Shown here: positions 56,496 to 64,000 of the stretch, piece after piece
Layout of the letters: each line of letters opens with the position of its first letter
How positions within the stretch are numbered: position 1 is the first letter of the stretch
From: Paraburkholderia sp. BL9I2N2
GTDB lineage: Bacteria > Pseudomonadota > Gammaproteobacteria > Burkholderiales > Burkholderiaceae
Direction of reading: 5' to 3'
Assembly: GCF_004339745.1 (NCBI RefSeq)
Contig: NZ_SMGP01000001.1
Coordinates: 1,054,001 to 1,118,000 of the forward strand
Length of the DNA stretch: 64,000 bases
Position numbers and translations under genes: made by a program
The notes under the pieces: model-generated
Told to the model about the DNA's origin: nothing
The model's input: only the letters and a program-made list of their open reading frames with translations
Database searches by the model: none

Positions 56496-56735
56496 ATGTA
56501 CGCAGCAGTCTTGGAGACAACCGGACACAACAGGCGCAGGAGCGCCGCGGTCCTCGGTCGGAATGCCCGCAGCGCCTTTGCGAGTAGAGCGGCAGTGCGC
56601 GGCCGGAACACCAGTAGCGCCTATGCAAGGAAAGTCGCGCTCGTCGGCCTGAACGCCACCAGCGCCTGCGCAAAGAGCACCGCGGTCCACGACAGAAACG
56701 CCCCAAAAACCTCCGCAAGGAGCCCTGCACCATGA
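56496..56735 (+). CDS. Small ORF made of 15-residue tandem repeats, coupled to the EamA gene
   Basis: A 79-codon frame starts at an ATG with AGGAG 5 nt upstream and ends at a TGA that overlaps the ATG of the EamA exporter (ATGA). After MY and one shorter unit, four 45-nt units (56544-56588, 56589-56633, 56634-56678, 56679-56723) encode 15-residue repeats: AAVLGRNARSAFASR, AAVRGRNTSSAYARK, VALVGLNATSACAKS and TAVHDRNAPKTSARS. The pattern is [A/T/V]-A-V/L-x-x-[R/L]-N with Ser/Ala near the end. It may be a translated leader or just a tandem repeat without stops; no homologue is known to me. Confidence 0.45.
   Translation: MYAAVLETTGHNRRRSAAVLGRNARSAFASRAAVRGRNTSSAYARKVALVGLNATSACAKSTAVHDRNAPKTSARSPAP
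56502..56723. repeat. 45-nt tandem repeat (4 full units plus one 42-nt unit)
   Basis: Units of exactly 45 nt (56544, 56589, 56634, 56679) and a 42-nt unit (56502-56543). All keep a purine-rich GCAAGGAGC-like end, and the last one lies where it could act as a Shine-Dalgarno for the EamA start codon. Confidence 0.75.
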
Positions 56736-57727
56736 CCAACTGGCTTCGCAACGGTTGGCCGACGCTCGCGATCATGCTGGGCGCGTCGGTGTGGGGCGTG
56801 ATCTGGTATCCATTGCGCATGCTGGCGGCGCTCGGTGTGACGGGCACCGCAGCCAGCGCGCTGACGAGCGGCGCCGGCTGCCTGTTCGTGCTGCTGGTGC
56901 GCTATCGCGCGCTCAAGACCGTGCGCTGGCACTGGCTGCTGCCGGCTCTCGCGCTGGCGGCGGGCATCACCAACCTCGGCTTCGTGTGGGGCTCGATTCA
57001 CGGCCAGGTGATGCGCGTGCTGCTGCTGTTCTATCTCACTCCCGCGTGGACCGCGCTGTTCGCGCACTTCATCCTGCACGAACGGCTGACGTGGGCGGGC
57101 GCGGGCCTGGCAGCGTTGTCGCTGGCCGGCGCGATGACCATGCTGTGGTCGCCGCAGCTGGGCATTCCCGTGCCCGGCAATCTCGCCGAATGGGCAGGCC
57201 TCGCGGGCGGCATGGGCTTCGCCATGAGCAACGTGCTGATTCTCAAGACGAGCCGCGTGTTGCCGGACATGAAGCCGGAAATGCGCACCGCGACGATCTT
57301 TGGCGGCGCGGCGCTGTTCAGTGCCTGTGCCTCGCTGTTCGAGGCGATGCCCACGCCGCCCACCGGCGCGCATCTCGGCACGGCCGCCTGGCTGGTGCTC
57401 GGCCTCGGCTTTCTGCTGGCGTCGAACAATATGCTGGTGCAGTACGGCCTCGCGCGCGTGCCGGCCAACCGGGCGTCGATCATCATGCTGTTCGAGATCG
57501 TGGTCACGGCGCTGTCCGCGTGGCTCTTCGCCGGCGAGACGCCCGGCCCGCGCGAATGGGCGGGCGGCGTGTGCATCGTGCTGGCTTCGGCGCTGTCGAG
57601 TTGGGTGCATCGGACCAAGGCTATGCCGCCCGATCCGGCCATTCAGGAGGAGAGTCTCGCTGACGGACGCGATGCGGGGCTCGACGACCGTAAGGACGGC
57701 AAAAACCGCTCACGCGCGATGGTATGA
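56732..57727 (+). CDS. EamA/DMT-family transporter (drug/metabolite exporter-like)
   Basis: A 331-residue inner-membrane protein with about ten predicted hydrophobic helices in two EamA halves (AIMLGASVWGVIWYPLRML in the first and LVLGLGFLLASNNMLVQYG in the second), as in DMT-superfamily exporters. ANRASIIMLFEIVVTALSAWLFAGE is the usual ending of the second half. The substrate is unknown. The C-terminal 30 residues are hydrophilic. Translation is probably coupled to the preceding repeat ORF, whose stop overlaps this start. It sits between dapC (divergent) and smc. Confidence 0.82.
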   Translation: MTNWLRNGWPTLAIMLGASVWGVIWYPLRMLAALGVTGTAASALTSGAGCLFVLLVRYRALKTVRWHWLLPALALAAGITNLGFVWGSIHGQVMRVLLLFYLTPAWTALFAHFILHERLTWAGAGLAALSLAGAMTMLWSPQLGIPVPGNLAEWAGLAGGMGFAMSNVLILKTSRVLPDMKPEMRTATIFGGAALFSACASLFEAMPTPPTGAHLGTAAWLVLGLGFLLASNNMLVQYGLARVPANRASIIMLFEIVVTALSAWLFAGETPGPREWAGGVCIVLASALSSWVHRTKAMPPDPAIQEESLADGRDAGLDDRKDGKNRSRAMV

Positions 57728-57876
57728 TTGCCCCTCATTAGCCGGCGCATGCCTCACCGCGTGAAGCCGGCATCCGAGGCCCGAGGGTTCGCGGGCCGTA
57801 TCGCTCTGTTGGCGAACGGCTGGCGCGGCCTTCACGAGCCACTTATTTTTTTCCCTTTTCAAACAGCGAAATCGCC

Positions 57877-60800
57877 GTGCGTCTGACCTCGATCAAACTC
57901 GCTGGCTTCAAGTCATTCGTCGATCCTACGCATTTCCAGGTCCCGGGCCAGCTAGTCGGCGTGGTCGGACCGAATGGGTGCGGCAAGTCCAACATCATCG
58001 ACGCCGTGCGCTGGGTGCTCGGCGAATCGCGCGCCTCCGAGCTGCGCGGCGAGTCGATGCAGGACGTGATCTTCAATGGCTCGACCGCGCGGAAGCCCGG
58101 TAGCCGCGCCAGCGTCGAACTGGTGTTCGACAACGCCGACGGCCGTGCCGCCGGGCAGTGGGGGCAGTATGCCGAAATCGCCGTGAAGCGCGTGCTCACG
58201 CGCGACGGCACCTCGAGCTACTACATCAACAATCTGCCGGCGCGCCGCCGCGACATTCAGGACATCTTCCTCGGCACCGGCCTCGGGCCGCGTGCTTACG
58301 CGATCATCGGGCAGGGCATGATCGCGCGCCTGATCGAGGCGAAGCCGGAAGAGTTGCGCGTGTTCCTCGAAGAAGCCGCGGGCGTGTCGAAGTACAAGGA
58401 ACGCCGCCGCGAAACCGAGAACCGTCTGCACGACACGCGCGAAAATCTGACGCGGGTCGAGGATATCGTCCGCGAACTGGGCGCGAACCTCGAGAAGCTG
58501 GAAGCGCAGGCCGTGGTCGCCACGCGCTACAAAGAACTGCAGGCCGACGGCGAAGAGAAGCAGCGTCTTCTGTGGCTGTTGCGCAAGAACGAAGCCGGCG
58601 GCGAGCAGGAACGCCAGCAACGCGCGATCGAGCAGGCCCAGATCGACCTCGAAGCGCACACCGCGAAGCTGCGCGAAGTCGAAGCGCAACTCGAAACGCT
58701 GCGCGTCGCGCATTACTCCGCCAGCGACGCGATGCAGGGCGCGCAAGGCGCGCTCTACGAGGCGAATTCGGAAGTCAGCCGGCTCGAAGCCGAGATCAAG
58801 TTCATCGTCGAATCGCGCAATCGCGTGCAGGCGCAGATCGCCGCGCTGAACGCGCAGCGTGAGCAATGGCAGTCGCAGGCGCAAAAAGCGCAAGACGATC
58901 TCGCGGACGCCGAGGAACAACTGGCCGTCGCCGAGGAAAAAGCCGCCCTCGCCGAAGACGAAGCCGCAGCCAAGCACGACGCGATGCCCGCGCTCGAAGC
59001 GCGCTGGCGCGATGCGCAAACGGAGTTGAACGCCGAGCGCGGCGGGATCGCGCAGACCGAACAGGCGCTCAAGCTCGAAGCCGCGCATCAGCGCAATGCC
59101 GATCAGCAATTGCAGCAACTGCAGGCGCGTCACGAGCGCTTGAAGTCGGAAGCGGGCGGTCTCGACGCCCCCGACGAAGCGCAGCTCGAAGACCTGCGCA
59201 TGCAACTCGCCGAGCACGAGGAAATCCTGCACGACGCGCAAACGCGTTTGGCCGACGCGCAGGAAACGCTGCCGCGGCTCGACGGCGAACGCCGCGCCGC
59301 GCAGGAGCGCGTGCAAACGGAAAGCGCCCAGATTCACCAGCTCGACGCGCGCCTTGCCGCGCTCAAGCAGTTGCAGGAAAACGTCCAGACCGAAGGCAAG
59401 ATCCAGCCGTGGCTCGAGAAGCACGAATTGGGCGGCCTGCCGCGTCTGTGGAAGAAGCTGCATGTCGAAGCCGGTTGGGAAGCCGCGCTCGAGGCCGTGT
59501 TGCGCGAACGGCTCGCCGCGCTGGAAGTGTCGAACCTCGACTGGGTCAAGGCGTTCGCGACCGATGCGCCGCCCGCCAAGCTCGCCTTTTATGCGCCGCC
59601 GGTAGCCGGCCAGCCGGCGGCTGCGCCGGCTGCATTGCGGCCGCTGCTGTCGCTGGTGCGAATCGACGACGCGGGCATCCGTGCGGTTCTGAACGACTGG
59701 CTCGGTCTCTCGTTCGTCGCCGACGATCTGCAGCAGGCGCTCGCCATGCGCTCGCAGTTGCCGGAAGGCGGCTCGTTCGTCGTCAAGGCGGGGCATGTGG
59801 TGACGCGCGTCGGCGTGCAACTGTACGCCGCCGACTCCGAGCAGGCCGGCATGCTGGCCCGTCAGCAGGAAATCGAAAATCTGGCGCGTCAGGTTCGTGC
59901 GCAAGCCTTGCTCGCCGACGAAGCGAAGGCCGCCGCGATCCGCGCCGAAGCCGCTCACACGCAAGCCGCCCATGCGCTGACCGATGTGCGTCAGCAGGCG
60001 GAGCGCGCCACGCAGCGCGTGCATGCCTTGCAAATGGACGTGCTCAAGCTCACCCAGGCGTATGAGCGTTACACCCAGCGCAGCACGCAGATTCGCGAGG
60101 AACTCGAAGAGATCACCGCGCAGATCGAAGAGCAGCGTGCCATGCGGGCGGAGTCGGAAGCGAACTTCGAGCGTCATGATGGTGAGCTCGCCGAATTGCA
60201 GGCGCGTTTCGAAGATCATCAACTGGCCTTCGAAGCACTCGACGAACAACTCACCGCCGCTCGCGGCCAGGCGCGCGATCTCGACCGCGCCGCCACCGAC
60301 GCGCGCTTTGCCGCGCGCAACATGGCGAACCGCATCGACGAACTGAAGCGCAGCATTCAGGTCGCGCACGAACAGAGCGAGCGTGTCGCGGCGTCGCTGG
60401 AAGATGCGCGCGCCGAGCTGGAAACCATCAACGAGCAGACCGCGCACACCGGCCTGCAAGACGCGCTGGATATTCGCGCCGTCAAGGAAGAAGCGCTGCA
60501 CGCCGCGCGCCTCGAACTGGACGATTTGACCGCCAAGCTGCGTGCCGCCGACGAGACGCGCCTCATGGCCGAACGCGCGCTGCAACCTTTGCGCGACCGC
60601 ATCAACGAATTGCAGTTGAAGGAACAGGCGGCGCGTCTGAACGGCGAGCAGTTCATCGAGCAACTGGCCGCGGCGGGTGTCGACGAGGCCGAGTTGCAGG
60701 CCAAGCTCACGCCGGACATGAAGCCGTCGTACCTGCAGGGCGAAGTCACGCGCATCAACAACGCCATCACGGCGCTCGGTCCGGTCAACATGGCCGCGCT

Positions 60801-61395
60801 CGACGAGCTGAAGGCGGCGACCGAGCGCAAGTCGTTCCTCGATGCGCAATCGACCGACCTGAACAGCGCAATCGAAACGCTCGAAGACGCGATCCGCAAG
60901 ATCGACGCCGAAACGCGCACGCTCCTGCAAGGCACCTTCGACCAGGTGAACCAGCATTTCGGCGAACTGTTCCCGCGCCTGTTCGGCGGCGGGCAAGCGA
61001 AGCTGATCATGACCGGCGACGAAATTCTCGACGCCGGCGTGCAGGTGATGGCGCAGCCGCCGGGCAAGAAGAATTCGACGATTCACCTGCTGTCGGGCGG
61101 CGAAAAAGCGCTGACCGCGACCGCGCTGGTGTTCGCGATGTTCCAGTTGAATCCCGCGCCGTTCTGCCTGCTGGACGAAGTGGACGCGCCGCTCGACGAC
61201 GCCAACACGGAACGTTTCGCGAATCTCGTGCGGGCGATGTCGGACAAAACCCAGTTCCTGTTCATCTCGCACAACAAGATCGCGATGGAAATGGCGCAGC
61301 AGTTGATCGGCGTGACCATGCAGGAGCAGGGCGTGTCGCGGATCGTTGCTGTCGACATGGAAACGGCTGCCGGTTTCGCCCAGAATATCGTTTAA
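57877..61395 (+). CDS. smc: Chromosome partition protein Smc
   Basis: A 1172-residue SMC ATPase that compacts and separates chromosomes together with ScpA and ScpB (not in this window). The N-terminal head has FKSFVDPTHFQVPGQLVG and Walker A GPNGCGKSN (31-39). Two long coiled coils (about 165-500 and 660-990) flank a hinge at about 505-650. The C-terminal head carries the signature HLLSGGEKALTATALVFAMF and Walker B LLDEVDAPLDDANTERF. The start is a GTG at 57877. zipA and ligA follow on the same strand, a conserved order in betaproteobacteria. Confidence 0.96.
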   Translation: MRLTSIKLAGFKSFVDPTHFQVPGQLVGVVGPNGCGKSNIIDAVRWVLGESRASELRGESMQDVIFNGSTARKPGSRASVELVFDNADGRAAGQWGQYAEIAVKRVLTRDGTSSYYINNLPARRRDIQDIFLGTGLGPRAYAIIGQGMIARLIEAKPEELRVFLEEAAGVSKYKERRRETENRLHDTRENLTRVEDIVRELGANLEKLEAQAVVATRYKELQADGEEKQRLLWLLRKNEAGGEQERQQRAIEQAQIDLEAHTAKLREVEAQLETLRVAHYSASDAMQGAQGALYEANSEVSRLEAEIKFIVESRNRVQAQIAALNAQREQWQSQAQKAQDDLADAEEQLAVAEEKAALAEDEAAAKHDAMPALEARWRDAQTELNAERGGIAQTEQALKLEAAHQRNADQQLQQLQARHERLKSEAGGLDAPDEAQLEDLRMQLAEHEEILHDAQTRLADAQETLPRLDGERRAAQERVQTESAQIHQLDARLAALKQLQENVQTEGKIQPWLEKHELGGLPRLWKKLHVEAGWEAALEAVLRERLAALEVSNLDWVKAFATDAPPAKLAFYAPPVAGQPAAAPAALRPLLSLVRIDDAGIRAVLNDWLGLSFVADDLQQALAMRSQLPEGGSFVVKAGHVVTRVGVQLYAADSEQAGMLARQQEIENLARQVRAQALLADEAKAAAIRAEAAHTQAAHALTDVRQQAERATQRVHALQMDVLKLTQAYERYTQRSTQIREELEEITAQIEEQRAMRAESEANFERHDGELAELQARFEDHQLAFEALDEQLTAARGQARDLDRAATDARFAARNMANRIDELKRSIQVAHEQSERVAASLEDARAELETINEQTAHTGLQDALDIRAVKEEALHAARLELDDLTAKLRAADETRLMAERALQPLRDRINELQLKEQAARLNGEQFIEQLAAAGVDEAELQAKLTPDMKPSYLQGEVTRINNAITALGPVNMAALDELKAATERKSFLDAQSTDLNSAIETLEDAIRKIDAETRTLLQGTFDQVNQHFGELFPRLFGGGQAKLIMTGDEILDAGVQVMAQPPGKKNSTIHLLSGGEKALTATALVFAMFQLNPAPFCLLDEVDAPLDDANTERFANLVRAMSDKTQFLFISHNKIAMEMAQQLIGVTMQEQGVSRIVAVDMETAAGFAQNIV

Positions 61396-61500
61396 ACCAA
61401 GCCTTCGCGGGTGTCCGCGTTCAGCGCAGCGGCCGGTGGCCGCGCGACACGTGGAGCGGGCGCAGAGCGCGCAGATAAAAGAATTGCTGATGGAGCATGC

Positions 61501-62793
61501 ATGGACGAGTTGACACTCGGTTTGATCGGCGCGGGTGCCGTGGTGGTCGGGGGCGTGGTCGTGTACAACGCGTGGCAGAGCGCGAAGGTGCGCCGCAAGA
61601 TGCCGCGGCCGATGCCGGCCGATACCGCCGAAAACCTCGCGCGGGACGATCAGGAGGAGCAGAGCCCGTTCATCGAACCGGCCCGGCCGACCACGCGCCG
61701 CGAACCGGTGGTGGGCGCCGAAGCGGCGGAGCAAACCGCGGCGGCGCGCGTCGAACCGACGTTCGGCGGCCAGGCGGCTGGAACGGCGCCGCTCGACACG
61801 CCGGCCGATATCCAGGCCGAGACGACCTCGCCGAACGGCTATCCGGAAGCCGAGGGCGTGGCTGAAGCCGAAAGTGGCGAGACCGCCGGGGCCGGTAAGG
61901 CGGCGCAAGCCGCCCGCCAGGCCGGCGAGCCGGTTGAACCGATTCTGCCCGCTGCTACGACGATCTCGTCCGCGCCGCCGGCTATCGTCGATCGCCGTAT
62001 CGACTGTATCGTGCCGATCCGTTTGAACGGGCCGGTCGCGGGCGACAAGGTGATCCCGCTCGCGCAGCGCCTGCGCCGCGCGGGCAGCAAGCCGGTGCAT
62101 ATCGAGGGCAAGCTCGAAGGCGGCGCGTGGGAGCTGCTGCAAAACGGCGCGCGCTATGAAGAGCTGCGCGCGGCCGCGCAACTGGCCAATCGCAGCGGCG
62201 CCCTTAACGAGCTGGAGTTTTCCGAGTTCGTGACCGGCGTGCAGCAGTTTGCCGACGCGCTGGATGCATCGCCGGAATTCCCCGACATGCTCGAAACGGT
62301 GGCCATGGCGCGCGAGCTCGACGGTTTCGCCGCACAGTGCGACGCGCAGTTGTCGATCAACGTGCTCTCCGACGGCGCGCCGTGGTCCGCCAACTACGTG
62401 CAGGCGGTCGCATCGCAAGACGGCCTGCTGCTGTCGCGTGACGGCACGCGTTTCGTCAAGCTCGACGCGAAGCAGAGCCCGGTGTTCATGCTGCAGTTCG
62501 GCGACACCAACTTCCTGCGCGACGACCTGACCTACAAGGGCGGTCAGATGATCACGCTGGTGCTCGACGTGCCGGTGGCCGACGAAGACATCCTGCCGTT
62601 CCGCCTGATGTGCGACTACGCGAAATCGTTGGCCGAGCGCATCGGCGGCCGGGTGGTCGACGACGGCCGCCGTCCGCTGCCGGAAACCGCCTTGCTCGCC
62701 ATCGAAAAGCAGTTGATGACGCTCTACGCGAAGCTCGAACAGGCGGGCATTCCGGCCGGCTCGCCGGCCACGCGGCGTTTGTTCAGCCAGTAA
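61501..62793 (+). CDS. zipA: Cell division protein ZipA
   Basis: A 430-residue FtsZ anchor with a single N-terminal membrane helix (residues about 4-22, TLGLIGAGAVVVGGVVVY). A long Ala/Glu/Pro-rich linker (about 30-175) is disordered. The C-terminal FtsZ-binding domain follows (for example RRIDCIVPIRLNGPVAGDKV and KGGQMITLVLDVPVADEDI). The ATG at 61501 sits just after a second start-like ATG and puts the membrane helix at the very N-terminus, as expected. It lies 105 nt after smc and 190 nt before ligA. Confidence 0.9.
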   Translation: MDELTLGLIGAGAVVVGGVVVYNAWQSAKVRRKMPRPMPADTAENLARDDQEEQSPFIEPARPTTRREPVVGAEAAEQTAAARVEPTFGGQAAGTAPLDTPADIQAETTSPNGYPEAEGVAEAESGETAGAGKAAQAARQAGEPVEPILPAATTISSAPPAIVDRRIDCIVPIRLNGPVAGDKVIPLAQRLRRAGSKPVHIEGKLEGGAWELLQNGARYEELRAAAQLANRSGALNELEFSEFVTGVQQFADALDASPEFPDMLETVAMARELDGFAAQCDAQLSINVLSDGAPWSANYVQAVASQDGLLLSRDGTRFVKLDAKQSPVFMLQFGDTNFLRDDLTYKGGQMITLVLDVPVADEDILPFRLMCDYAKSLAERIGGRVVDDGRRPLPETALLAIEKQLMTLYAKLEQAGIPAGSPATRRLFSQ

Positions 62794-62820
62794 ATTTTTT
62801 ACGTTTTACCGGTGTCTCCG

Positions 62821-62850
62821 ACGGCCGCACGATGTGCGGCCGTTGTCGTT
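62821..62850 (+). terminator. Possible terminator after zipA
   Basis: A perfect 10-bp stem, ACGGCCGCAC (62821-62830) and GTGCGGCCGT (62834-62843), is followed by a weak T-rich stretch (TGTCGTTT). Because the T-run is poor, it may only reduce read-through into ligA. Confidence 0.5.
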
Positions 62851-62923
62851 TCAGGCCGCGCCTTCACGTACATCTTTCGACCGGACGCGCGACGCGTCGA
62901 AACTGGCCATTCGGCCGATGTAA

Positions 62924-64000
<1,077 letters not shown>

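Noticed and set aside
57952..62418. A 1488-codon open frame on the minus strand opposite smc and zipA
   Set aside because: It lies antisense to two well-supported genes and is Arg-, Leu- and Val-rich with no domain pattern. High third-position GC keeps such frames free of stops.

Overview
The window looks like a stretch of core chromosome from a high-GC betaproteobacterium, most likely Burkholderia or Paraburkholderia. This is inferred from the gene content and order (lpxH-ppiB-ppiA-TPR-cysS, yejABEF next to fabI, tsaB-rimI-udg, dapC-dapD-arsC-like-dapE, smc-zipA-ligA), from small families typical of that group (PXPV-repeat secreted protein, DUF2866, DUF1853) and from strong GC bias at third codon positions. 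The bias leaves very long open frames opposite many real genes. No sequence search was run, so species-level identity is not claimed.

Layout. 1-10.2 kb: lipid A, cyclophilin, TPR, cysS, base-excision repair, accA, tilS and lysC housekeeping genes. 10.3-12.8 kb: tRNA-Ser(GCT) with a good promoter and terminator, then a short accessory patch holding an amidohydrolase, a decayed porin remnant and about 0.6 kb of unrecognisable sequence. 12.8-22 kb: small PXPV protein, fabI, a complete yejABEF peptide importer, an NlpC/P60 hydrolase and a patatin-like lipoprotein. 22.3-24.7 kb: gltX followed by five tRNA genes (Ala, then Glu-Asp twice). 24.8-33.4 kb: GNAT, AraC regulator, rraA, GGCT-like protein, and a glyoxylate-shunt region with aceB and aceA separated by a HAD hydrolase, a LysR regulator and a universal stress protein. 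33.9-46 kb: rhlE-type helicase, acyl-CoA-binding protein, the tsaB-rimI-udg-DUF1853 operon, thiD, lplT, alr-radA and DUF2866. 45.8-56 kb: CoA transferase, ABC-F ATPase, glutathione peroxidase, cardiolipin synthase, prmB and the succinyl-branch lysine/diaminopimelate genes. 56.5-64 kb: a repeat-built small ORF coupled to an EamA exporter, then smc-zipA-ligA, with ligA running off the end.

Functionally, lysC, dapC, dapD and dapE together supply several steps from aspartate to meso-diaminopimelate and lysine. alr, the NlpC hydrolase and YejABEF touch cell-wall or peptide metabolism. aceA and aceB form the full glyoxylate bypass. smc, zipA and ligA link chromosome organisation, division and replication.

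Most of the window is ordinary. The parts worth a second look are the porin pseudogene beside tRNA-Ser, the 45-nt in-frame tandem repeat ORF immediately upstream of the EamA gene, the 63-68 nt repeat array that runs into the 3' end of thiD, and the duplicated Glu-Asp tRNA block. I found no CRISPR array, intact insertion sequence, prophage or defence system.
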